Origin: Liolophura sinensis
Taxonomy: Eukaryota > Mollusca > Polyplacophora > Chitonida > Chitonidae
Direction: 5' to 3'
DNA length: 64,000 nucleotides
NCBI RefSeq assembly: GCF_032854445.1
Contig: NC_088303.1
Location: 15,011,501 to 15,075,500, forward strand
Below are positions 45,637 to 58,300 of this stretch, one piece after another. Positions within the stretch are counted from its first letter, which is position 1. Every line of letters starts with the position of its first letter. Made by a program: the position numbers and the translations under genes. The notes beneath the pieces are model-generated. The model was not told the origin of the DNA, did not search any database, and saw only the letters and a program-made list of their open reading frames with translations.

Positions 45637-46371
45637 GTTGCACGTTAAAATTTCCGAAAATGAAAACTGTAGACACGCCGTTGTGGCACAATCTCATACT
45701 CCTTGCAGCGCATGCGTCACTCACAACTTTCACTTTACAAATTACATAAGTGCCACCAATGCTATAAGTCAGGTGGCGGCTGCCGCCATGTTGAATAGGA
45801 ATGCCACGTGACCACTGTAAACAAAGCCATGTGAGAATTACGAAAGTCGACGTCCATGATTTTGTAAATTTTTTAGTAACCAGTGAGTGTCATTCGTCGT
45901 GTTTGGTACCGTTACAAAGCTCAAAGTCTGTGCAATCAGGGACAGTGCAGAAAGTATAGATATTTTGGTGCCTTTTGTCTCCAGACGAAAGCTTTCATTT
46001 GCCGGTACCCCTACTAAGGCGTATCCCCAAAATAATACAAATCATTTCTCAGCAACGGAGTTGCTCATTTTGTTCAAACTTCTACGGTAGATGGACCATA
46101 TACTAAACAATATGTATGCGACATTTCATAAAAATGGATAAAAAGATTCTGGTGATGTAAAGTGAGTGAGAACGCCGCATGTGCTGTAAAGAGTACGGCA
46201 CAAACTCCACCCTCGCTTTTCCTATCCAATCAACAGTTGATAGATCAAATAAAAGACCAATGAAAGCACGAGATTAAATCCTGCGTTGAGTTTTAGTCCA
46301 ATCGAGAGGATGATGAAATTCTCTGCCGAGCACATGTTGACCCGATTTATGTACTTCCGGAACAAGACAGC
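45637..46371. promoter_or_regulatory. CDA-NOC2L divergent promoter region (735 bp)
   Basis: The CDA start codon (45636, minus) and the NOC2L start codon (46372, plus) face away from each other across 735 bp. The interval contains three CCAAT boxes (46226, 46257, 46298), an E-box (CACGTG, 45805-45810) and no obvious TATA box, as expected for a TATA-less bidirectional housekeeping promoter. No SINE or array has entered it. Confidence 0.6.
46226..46302 (+). promoter_or_regulatory. Three CCAAT boxes, spaced 31 and 41 bp
   Basis: CCAAT at 46226-46230 (TATCCAATCAAC), 46257-46261 (GACCAATGAAAG) and 46298-46302 (GTCCAATCGAG), 70-146 bp upstream of the NOC2L ATG. All are in the same orientation, a typical arrangement for NF-Y-bound promoters. 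Confidence 0.5.
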
Positions 46372-46394
46372 ATGGTCGTGAGAGTCATGAAGAG
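46372..46394 (+). CDS. NOC2L: NOC2L exon 1
   Basis: ATGGTCGTGAGAGTC then ATGAAGAG, donor AG|GTAAGT. The split Arg codon is completed by exon 2. Confidence 0.75.
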
Positions 46395-49300
46395 GTAAGT
46401 GAAAGTTGATTTAATGTTATTGAAGAAATAGAAAATGATAAACATCTGAATGTTGCGTTGTCTGGAAGCTCTTTGTAGGCTTTCGATTCTTGTCACGCCT
46501 GTTTTAGCCCCAAAGGAGTTTGTTTGTCTTTTATTTTAGGCAGTATCGCCGCCAGAGCCTGTAGATTGATGGCAGTTTGCAGTGACATGGCATTCATTTG
46601 TGCACACTTCGGTCCCTATAAAATTAACAATTTTGGGGCTGTTTGTTTACTTCTTAGATATCTTCAGATGTAATTTACTTACAGTACTGAAACACACAGC
46701 TCACGGGACAGATCTCTGTGGAGTATCTGGTCAGCTACAAGTCCCTGGTGCTTACAACAACAACGTACGTCATGCATCCTCGAGTAGTGTCTGTTAAACG
46801 TAAATCAACGAAACCTCGCAGAACAGACCTGACATCATGGTTCAAAAAGATCATTACAATGTATGATACCATTGAATGTGTATAACAAAATTGTTTTCCA
46901 GATTAATTAAAATCAGCACATACATGTTTAAGTAGTAGCTCCAGCCTAATGAATTAAGATGTTGGATGCTGTAACATTACAACATTACAAAGATCCCTTC
47001 CCCAAAACACTGGGTATTTTCCTGTCTGCATTTTGAACCTCCATAGCCTTTCCTATCTGAGATCTTCTCAACTGGAAATCCCTAGCCCAGGGTATCGCCG
47101 TTTGTTACAACACACTAACAGTGGGCACACTCATTAGTGAGTGCTGTGAACTGTGAATGCCGACCATCACATGCTGCCATAACTCCAGGATTATTGCCTT
47201 AAAATGTGAAAGTATGGTGGAATTTGAAGCAACAATTGATAGCAAATTTTTACATTAATTATTGAGTTAATATGCTGTTTAATACTGGAAGGAAACAATA
47301 TAAAAATTTGCTTGGTGCATTTATGTGTTTGTTGAGTGCATATATTTTATTAGTCACAGCTCCTGACCACTTCAATGCTTCACATGCATGTTTACAAGTT
47401 TTTCTGTATCTTGTGTACCAGGGCATGTATCTTTATCAAATAAATAAATAAACAAATGTATACCTTGAATTTTCTTCCTACAGAAAGCTTGAGGATCTGA
47501 GTGTTGATGAGTTCATGAACTCTGGTTTTGACTCGGATGTGACGGATGGAGAAGAAGACTCTGTACCTGACAGATCTCTAGAAAATGTCCAGAAGAAAGG
47601 GTGGGATTATTTGATAGTGTTGTATATCAACTAGCTTGTATAATTGCAGTTAGCTGGCAGATTGGTTGATGCTTTCCCCAGGCTCTCCCACCACTATGGC
47701 ATAAGTGAAATGTTTTTTAAAAAAATTTGAGAATGAGGTAAAACACCAATCAAATCAAAGGTATAATTAGAAAATGCGTACTACAGAGAGAATAGAGATG
47801 TCACCTGCATACATCGGACCCCATATGCAGTGAATTTTTTTACATGACCCACCTCTGTTGTCAAAGAGTAACGCCATAGCGTTCAGCAGGGTTGTTCCAA
47901 CCGCAAGGAGGATAAGTTGGTGCGACACACAATTTAAACGTATGAAAACAAACTGTATGACGTCATCAGCATGAACCTGTGCAATCTATATGTATAAGTA
48001 AGTCAAAATTTTTAACTTGAGGGAGGATTAGACTTGCTGACAGAACTATGTACACTTAACAACTACGAAGTATAAACAACTAAAAGCAACAGCAATTCTA
48101 CATACACATGTTAATTTATTTATTTGAAATTTCCATCAAAATTTTGACGGTCATGTCTAGTTAAAAACATTCAGCCTTTTTCATTTTATGTAGCCAAAGA
48201 AAAAGTCTTTTCCACTGCCCACACAAAAACCCTACTGCTTTTTCCAGTGTTTTTTATAACTACATCTTGTCAGTGAGGGCACAAAGCAGTTGAACTAGCT
48301 GAGCTGCTAGTAGACAATTTACCTAGTGCATTCACTGCTGCTGACTGCGGTAGCTTTATGTGTGGTGTTTGTCACCTAGTTATAGCTAAGTATTCTGTTT
48401 ATGATTGCAGTCTGTCAATCTCTTCTTATATTTCCACATCTCATCACTCCTGACTGAAATCTTTGCGCGAAGACTTACTATAGGGAATGTCTGAAACTCA
48501 AGCAACAACTAGCATTGACAAATCAAGATATGAAATGCAGTATTCTTGACATGTCTACCCTGTGGTGGTTTAAAGTGGACTCTTCCAAGTAACGATCGAC
48601 GCAAGAGAAGTGTTATAAAAATGAAGGGGTGAATAGGTATCCATTTTGAAAATCAAAAAGGAGTAAAAACTAAAATTAGTGTAAAATACATCAGAATGTG
48701 TTAGAAAAGAAATAATGAGTTCATTCGATGCATATACTTGGCCTGTGACCTTGTCCTAAAACAATGCACCCTTCTTTTTTTACTGCAGTTATCACAGCAT
48801 ATACACAGTGCTTCACCATAGCTATCACAGTATAAATATGGGATAGTTTACCCTTAAGTATATGTTTACTCAGTAAGACAGTAAACTCCCCCAGCAATGC
48901 TCTCATGGAGTTTGTATGAACATTAAAGTTGTCTTGCATGAAGCTTACATGAGATCATTTTCCCTCTACCCCTGTGACATTAACTCAGAATTTGTTTAAT
49001 GGGTGAATGTGTGTCACATGTGGGTGACAAGTATGACAGTTATTTGCCAAAGTGTAAGTGTATTAAAGGGAAAAAATCATTCAGTACAGTATTAAATGCC
49101 TGTACCCAAAAATTAAGGCCATGAAAGCTACAGTTACAGCACACTTCCAATAGTGAGTCTTTTGGGTCATACCAGTATGGTCTGCCTGTATGACACAGAG
49201 CTCCCAGTGAACCAGCAAGACACTGAACTCTCAGTGAGCCAGCAAGACACTGAACTCTCAGTGAACCAGCAAGACACTGAACTCACAGTGAGCCAGCAAG

Positions 49301-52300
49301 ACACTGAACTCAAAGTGAGCCAGTAAGACACTGAACTTTCAGTGAGGCAGTAAGACATTGAACTCTGAATGAACCCTGTAATACACTGAAATTTCTATGT
49401 GGGAAGGTCTTCCAGAAACCTGCAGATGATCTTGGGTTTCTCCTGGGGTCCCACTGTAGTGCTGGCTGCTGTCACATAAGTTAAATATTCTTGAGTTGGG
49501 CTTAAAACACCAATCAAAAAAATAAATACATAAATTGTAGAGCTTCACCACAGCTTTCCCAATATAAATGTAGGATGATGTTTTATGCTTAAGTATTTGT
49601 TTAATTTGCTTTCTTTTCTGCAGGAAGAAAGTTCCTGTAAAGCAAAGGCACAAAGATTCCTTGACTAGTCTGAAAACAAAAGACCCAGAATTCTATGAGT
49701 TTTTGAAAGAAGAGGATCAAAAGCTTTTGGAATTCAGTGATGACGACGATGATGATGATGATGGTGATGATGATGGTAGCATTGATGAAGGAGAGTCAAG
49801 TGATGATGGTGAGAAAGAAGAGGATGAGTTGAAGAAGATAGAAGCCATGGATTCTGACAGTGATGATGATGATGATGACGATGATGACGACTATGATGAT
49901 GATGGTGGTGTAACGGATCAAATGAAGAAAGGAGTCCATAAACTTCCAGCTAAGCTAGAGGTATGCATCAGATTTTATTGATTGTTTTCAATTAGAATTG
50001 CATGTATAATGATTGAAAGTAGATTTGTGTCCTGAGTAATACTGACCAAACCAAAATTTTGTGTGTTTGTGAAGGGTGTATTGTATTCAGTAAAGTTTGA
50101 TTTATTCCATAGTTTTAAATATTCCGAAATTATCATGAATTCTAAATCATGCCATACTGGTCATCAAGTAAAGAAAATCTGAGAGAAAGGTCCAGGTATT
50201 GTTTATTTTTGCTAAATATTATTAAATAAATGATGTGCTCATCAGCAATCTGATATCTTTAAACCAGCATAAAATAGGAAAAAACATAAATATGGGGAGG
50301 TGACTATTACTTACAGGTAGCAGCTCATGTTGAGTCATCTGATGATGATGAAACTGGTGATGAAGACGATGAAAATGATGATGTATCGACTGCGACCAAA
50401 AGTAAGAAGTCCAGCTTAGTTACTACAAAGATGGTGCGAGAATGGACAAAAGATTTGAAGGTGAACTTCTTGTACTTTAAACAGAAAAATGACAGCAAAG
50501 CTTTGTGAATGATTATACTACAATGTGTTATTTAAAGAAGACTTTTAAATTGACTTTTTTTTTATATTTTCTTTCAACTGCTACGTTATCTACTGACAGG
50601 CCATACGTCTAGCCCTCTGAGTGGCTAAAGAAGGTTGGTTTTTCTTCAGGCTTGTATTGTCCCCTTATAACTGGCTTTTTGTTTTTGATTTATTTATTTT
50701 TTATTATTCCTGAATATGGTATTTAGTAGTTATCAAGAGATACATCTACTACAAGTGAAAAAGTATTTTGATAACTACATGTATCTGATTGACAAACTAA
50801 TCTATTATCTATTATTATCTATTATTATCTATTATTGAATTTGGAATAACACGTATTTTTCTATGTCACAGGCTTCTGGGTCTAGAAAAGCTCTCCGTAG
50901 CCTAAAGAAAGCATTCAAGGCTGCAGTTCATCAAGCAGGAGCAGAAGAAGGGGAGATAAACATGTACCGCGTAGAGGGCAGCAAAGGTACTTGTAGCATA
51001 GCTGTTCAAATTTACTCTAAGATTTTTACTATTTACAATGTCTATCAAGTAAATGTCAGTTACAGATACTGAAACAGGCCGGGCCTACTGGTTAGCAAGC
51101 ACAAAACCTAGGAGCCTCTAACCAAAGTGATCCAGCTCAAGTTTGCTTGCTCTCCGGTTGTACGTGGAAAGATCTGTTATCTCATGCAATAAACATGAGG
51201 CATCATCTGGTTTGTTGTTTTTTGTAGCTGGATAGTGGGATTAATTTTGTGACATTAATATTAATACATTAATAGGCTAGAGTGAAAGCCAAATAAAGTC
51301 TGACCTTTCATGTAAGAGTGCCTCTATGCTTTTTCTTATAAATGGGAGGCCTTTGTGGCTAAGGGGTTAAAGTTCCAGTGCAGCATGATGACTTGGAGCC
51401 TCTCATCAATGTGATCATTGTGAATTCAAGTACAGGTACTGTTGGCTTCCAGTTGCAAAAGGTCTGTTAGCCACCTTCCGATGGCCATGCCAGCTTCATT
51501 ATGCTGTGCTAGCGGGCTAACCAACTGAGCATGTGACTATTTTGGGACAGTTATTAATCAGCTGTAAAACTTCCCTAATGATTTCAGAATTCCTCTGAAA
51601 ATGCAGTAGATGAGTAAATGTATCTTTGGGTAAACCCAGTCTGTATTTCTCCGTTAACAGTTTTCAATGCCATTGTTCGAGCCTGCCTGGAATATGTCGT
51701 CCCCACGCTACAGAAAATCCTGCAGCTGCCGAAACTATTTGATGATTCTGAGAAGCTAATGCTGCCCTCTAGCAGCCCAAAGTGGAAAAAAGTAGCCATG
51801 GATGTGAAAGGCTACTTAACATCTGTCATTGAGGTAAAACATTGATGTACAGGTATTCATTCCCTTTATAAGGTTTAGTTTTGTGTGATTGAATGGAAAT
51901 ACTTACAGGTGGTTATTTGCTTATTTTAGAACAAAAGGTGGTTGAAACTAAAGGATACAGTATTTACAGTGGTTTGTAATGTATTCATGTGACTAAAATT
52001 TGAAAAAATGAAAACGTTTGTAAATTTGTAACTGGTTGATACATGTGCCATTTTATGTGTGGTGTTGTCTGTGTCATAAAGACATCGTGTATGTCTGCCT
52101 TGTTTATATAAATGCATGTATGATAGTCAAATACTGCAGGTGTTGTGTTTAAAAAGGTGTGTTTACTTAGTGATTTCTGCAGGAAAAATTAATAGTTGGT
52201 CTTTTTGAAGTTTGAAAAAATCATAATGCATTCTGCGTCATAAATTTTAGGAACTTAGTTACTGATTTTGAATGCAATGACAAGGCTGATATCTTGGGAA

Positions 52301-55300
52301 AGGTCATTTTGGACTGTTCCAAAGTAATAGCAAAATCTTGATTGGATTTGCCCTGATTTATTGTCTACTATAAATCCTTGCTACAGCCTCTTAATAATGT
52401 TATGGTATAGCAATTTTTGGGTGTTCACAACAATGGACTAATCTAATAACTAACCTACATGTATGTCATATCATAAGTTACATTCCATTGTTTTCTCGAG
52501 CTTTCTTAGTTTTATTATAATAGATGTTCAAATGATTGATTTTGTCAATTTTGTCAAATTTTAATCCAGCGTTTTATGTTTTGATATGATAAAATTGTTC
52601 TTTTTGATGCAAGCTTTAAAAATTTTCTTTGACTAGAACTGTGATTGCTTAATACTTCTTGAGAGATGACACAGACAACCCTATTTGTAGCGTGGAAAAT
52701 GATCAAAGTTTTGTTTTACGTGAATAAAATATTTTGTTGATAATTGTCCAGTTTGACATTGGTGGTTCTTCTTTCAGCTCCTGTCCCACATGTCTGACCC
52801 TGCCATGGTAGATGTTGTTCTCAAGCACATTCACAGACTGGTGCCTTGCTTTGCTGTTTTTCCACGTCTGGCCAGAATAATGTTAAAGGTTTGAAAGCAA
52901 ACAATAGTAGAATAATTGAATTGTATTAGGACTTTATTAGGCCGATTTTTGTATTTTTCAGAATTTTAGTCCTTTGTGTCCTCATTCTTGAAACTTTGTG
53001 TGTTAATGTTCAACTGCACTAAGTCAGGGGGTTTGTCAGGTACCTTGTGAAAAGCAACTAAGCACTCACGTTTCCTCCACCGCATATATCATCATCATAT
53101 GTTAAGTACGACGTTAAACTCCAAGCACTCACTCACTCACTCACTCACTCACTCCCACATGAACACCGTAGTAGAAGTGAAAAAGTCTTGAGCATTCTTT
53201 TCATGGCGTTAAATTCTTGAGTGTGTCGTTCGACAACAATCTGTCAGTGAATGATACCATGGATTTTCATTTTGAAGGATTCATTTCTTAATTTTCCATA
53301 GTTTGCAGTCACCAATTTCATTCCAGCAATTTACTTTTAATGCAGAAAATATCTGAGAACAATGCCTATTAATAAGGGGGTGCTCGGGGGAAGGGGTGTT
53401 GTATGTTAGAGGAAATTTGTGTTAAGTGCTTTGTCAACTTTTGTGATTTCAGAGTATGATAAACCTTTGGGGTTCTGCAGAAGATACAACACGAGTGCTG
53501 GCATTTCTCTGTGTCATCCGGTTTGTGCGGAAACAGAAGGATTCCATGCTGGAATTCTGTCTCAAGGTATGCTTACATATATACATGTACAGACTACTAA
53601 CGTAGTCTGCTCATGGGGCCACTGTGACCGATTGATTAGCATGATAGCGCAGCGCAATGACTCAGGAGCCTCTAACCAGTGTAGTCAAGCCCACCTCATG
53701 CTATCTTCTTCTCCAGTTGTGATGTGGGAAAGCACATCAGCAACCTGTAGATGGTTGTGGGTTTTCCTTAGGCTCTTCCTGGTTATATGTCTCTGAAATG
53801 CTTTTCGTTGTCATTTAAGTAAAATATTTTTGAGTTTTGCCAACACCAACTAAATCAAATCCAACCTTATCATGATCAACAGGGTCATCTTCAAGCCAAG
53901 ATTGATGGTTACTGATATGATAATCAGAGTCATATTACATTCTAAATTGCGCCCATTTTCAATATAATTCCAAAGTAACTGACAATCGGCAAATTTGGAT
54001 ATAGCACATACATGTACTTAAAGAAAGATGCGAAACTTCCCAGGTCTTTCGGACAGGCGTGTAGATGCAAGTTAACAGAGTTATCCCCCCTTACAGGGTG
54101 CTTGGATTGAACGTGTGCATTAGATCATCATGGCTGTTGAATAGATGTAATAGTGTGTTATAAGGGTGGTGTAGATTTCAGAGAGTTCTAGTACATGTAT
54201 TTAGTATGATTTCAAGATTGGTATTTTAGCTGAGAATATGTAAAGTTGATCTGTTATATCTGGTATTTAAACTGTCTCTATCTTTGTCTGAAGAACTTTT
54301 GTGTGAAATGCTATTTGTGTTGCTAATTACATTCATTTTGTCATAATTATGTGGGCAATTGTTGGTTGAAATGTTTTCTTTGTCCAATAGCTAGTATTTT
54401 TTAATACTGCATTTAACTGGATTTTGACAAAATAAAAGAAAATTTCTTGTAATAATATTAAGAATAATAATAATAATACTTTATTTTCTGAGGGAGATCA
54501 ATTAGGTACAAAACCAATCTTCCTTGAGTCCATCATGTATACACACATCCATACAAAAAGATATTTACATGAATATATAGTATATATAAAATGTAGATGC
54601 ACCTGATATAAGATGCGCCTGATATAAGATGCACCTGATATAAGATGCACCTGATATAAGATATAAGATGCACCTGATATAAGATGCACCTGATATAAGA
54701 TGCACCTGATACCTGATATAAGATGCACCTGATATGAGATGATCACAGACTAAATTCAATGTAGCCCAGCAGAGACACTTTAACACTTAATCAGCAGTGG
54801 GATATTTTGATCAGATAAACATTTCCATTTTTGTTTTTATTTGAGAACATTGACATTCTGTGATTTTTTAACATGTATAGGGAGTCGGTTCCACAGTGTC
54901 ACCACAGAATATCTAAAAGAACAAAAAAATTGTTTGAACAAAACTGCTGTTTCCATTTTTTTCCACAAGAGCAGATATATGTGTGGTAATTTAGAACTGT
55001 TTACATATTTCTCTTCACCAGAGAATGTACCTGACATATGTGAAGAACTGTAAATTCACATCACCCAGTACCCTGCCGATGATCAACTTCATGCAGCGTT
55101 CGCTGGTGGAGGTGTTTGCGTTAGACATAAACCTGACATATCAGTATGGGTTTGTGTACATACGTCAGTTAGCTATCCATCTGCGAAATGCCATCACTCT
55201 CAAGAAAAAGGTAAGTTGAGTACAAATATTTCAAAATCTTGCATTTTCAATTTGGATTCATTATTGATTGACCACTTGGTGGCCGCATGGATAGAAAGTC

Positions 55301-58300
55301 TTCTTCAAAGTTGGGAGACTTGGGATCAAATCCAGGTCAGAACATACAAAAGACTTCAATAATCTTGCCTGGTGTTCAACACTGAGAGGTTAGAGTAAGA
55401 AAGCAGGACTGGTTGGCCTAGTGTCAGTATAATGTGATTGGGGGCCTACCGTGGCACAGTTGGTTAGCGTGCTAGCACAGTGTATTGACTCAGGAGCCTC
55501 TCACCAATGCGGTCACTGTGAGTTCAAGTCCAGCTCGTGCTGGTTTCCTCTCCAGCCATACGTGGGAAGGTCTGGCAGCAACCTGAGGATGGTTGTTGGT
55601 TTCCACCGGGCTATGCTTGGTTTCCTCCCACCACAGCGCTGGCCACCGTCATATAAGTGAAATATTCTTGAGTACTGCATAAAACACCAATCAAATAAAT
55701 AAATAAATATAATGTGATTGGGCGGGATGTCATGTCTGTTGTCTTCAACATGATGCATGTTTGGCAGCAGCACTTTGAACTTTGCCACAAGAAAACACAG
55801 CATGTATACACACACCTAATGACCCCTCCTCATCATACGATTGAAAAATTGCTATAACCCAAATTCTACATACATGTCCATACTTCTATTTATCATTGAA
55901 AAATTTACTTCTTTCGTTAAAGCAACAGCTTGGTAGCAGCTCGTAAGTACAACATCTGGGGTCTTGACGTTTTTCTTAACTGTTGTTCAGTATGTATTGC
56001 TTAGCCCATTTTCAAGGGAGATAATGTTAGTCATAAGCAAAATAACAAGTTTTCTCCCTTGTAATGTTACTGTGTAATTGTCGGAAGGGATACAAAGATT
56101 TGAAGGCAGTCTTGACTGCTAAATGGTTGATGCTGTCTTGAAATAGCAGTAATTAGCCTTAGAAATTTAAGGAAAAGGTCAGGAAAAAAATGGATTACAA
56201 ATTCCATTATGACCAGTAGAACATATCCAGTCAGCATATAGGTTGAAATACAAATTTTCACAAAAAAGTGTGGAAACGAGACCAACTTACATGTGTATCT
56301 TTTATATAAAACTTATGTGTATTGTCATATAAAACTTATAACTTTATAGATAGGGGGGCCCAAGGGGGTTAGCACGCCAGTGAGGCACAATGACCCAGGA
56401 GGCTTTCACCAACCAGTCGCTGTGACTCACCTCATGCTGGCTTCCTCTCCGGTTGTACGTGGGAAGGTCTGCCATCAAGCTGTGGGTTTCCCCGGGCTCT
56501 GCCCAGTTTCCTTTCACCATAATGCTGGCCGCCGTCCCATTAGGGAAATATTTTGGAGTATGGTATAAAACACCGATCAGATTAATAAATAAATAAATTC
56601 CTCTCACCATAATGCTGGCCACCGTTGTATAAGTGAAATATTTTTTAGAATGACGTAAAACACTAATCGAATTAATCGATGAATAAGTGAATAAATAACT
56701 TCTCTGAAAGCAGTGAGGTGTACAGGTAGAGAGGGAATTGCCATGGACACATTACTGTCTACCAGTTACACAACAATCCTTCTGACTATCGTCAGAGCAA
56801 TGAAACCTGTAACTAATCAAAGAGTTTTATTGTTGTTTGTATTGTCTTCTTCAGGAGAACTGTCAAGCAGTGTACAACTGGCAGTATGTTCACTGTTTGC
56901 ACCTGTGGAGTCGAGTCGTTAGTACGATATACCCTAACGAGGTGATACAACACCTGATTTACCCTTTGACAGAGACCATTATTGGGACGATCAAGTGAGT
57001 AACAAAAATCATTTCATCATTTATTTTTAAAGAAGTTATATAAACTTATTGTTTATGCTAAAAATGAATCCAATGAAAATACCCTCTCATTCAGTTACAT
57101 AATATCAGTCAATGAAATTGCAACCTGCAGATGGTCATGGGCTTCCCCCGGGCTGTGCCTGGTTTCCGCCCACCATAATGCTGGCTGTCGTATAAATGAA
57201 ATATTCTTGAGTACGGCGTAAAACACCAATCAAAAAAAAAAAGAAAAGAAAAAATCAATGAAATCTAATATTCAGCTTTTGAGTCAGTTTTTAAACAGAA
57301 ATGAATGTTCAGGTGGAACAGTTTTATTTCTTTCAAGCAGTGGTTGTGGGTTCCTCCCACCATAATGGTGGCTGCTGTTGTATATGTGAAATATTCTGGA
57401 TTACTTCATAAAACTCCAGTGAAAATATATAAGTCACAGATTAAGACATGAACAAGGCAAGTAAGCATAAAAATAGTGACTGCAGCCTTATGTAAGCAGG
57501 TTTTTTAGGTAACTGAAGAAGGGCTGTGGTTTATTCATGACACTCAGGTATCCTCCACCCTCAGGGCCCAACATTATAGAAGTGAAGAAGTGCTAAGTAT
57601 GGTGTTAAAGGCAAAGAAAACTCTAACATGAAGTATATGTCAGATGAAAGACCGTTAATCACTGTCCATGAAAATAGTTCGATTTATGTGTTTAGGATTT
57701 TTTCCTACTAGTAAAATACATTTGAAAGTTCGGATTCTATAGTGGCCTTTTCTGGCAATTTTGGGATCAGTGACATCACATCAGGTTTTTGCCACTAGAC
57801 TGCTAAATTTGGTGATTAAAAATGCATATACTTATAGATTTATGAATACATTTGCCAAAGGGATCTTTAATCAAGCTATTTCAAGCAAAAAATAAGGATG
57901 TGACATTAGTGATACCCAATGGTTCACTACAAACCACAGTAGAATCTAATCTTTTAAACCATTTTAGTGGGATGGAAAAACTCTGAAAAAATAAATGGAA
58001 ATATTCTCTTGCACATTATTAAATGGTCTTTTATCTGATATATACTTCCTTTTCGTGTTTTCTTTGCCTTTATAGAAAATCTCATCTGAGTGGATTATAC
58101 AAATGCAAGGCATTGATGGAAAATGTAGAAATCTAAATGAAATTCCATAGCAATCAACCATTTCTCCAACAAATCGAAGCACTGCTGATTCAGGTTTTTA
58201 TCCCTTAGGTTAATGCCTACTGCCCGCTACTATCCACTGAGGTTCCACTGTGTGCGAACTCTTAACCTCATCTCCAAGGCAACCAACACTTATATACCAG

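Noticed and set aside
45770-45800. ATGGCGGCAGCCGCC on the minus strand as an alternative CDA start
   Set aside because: A stop codon follows after six codons, while the ATG at 45636 joins exon 2 in correct phase through a GTAAGT donor.
54498-54786. Minus-strand ORFs with [10 protein letters not shown]-type repeats
   Set aside because: Produced by the 16-bp minisatellite (48 nt = 16 codons); no gene features.
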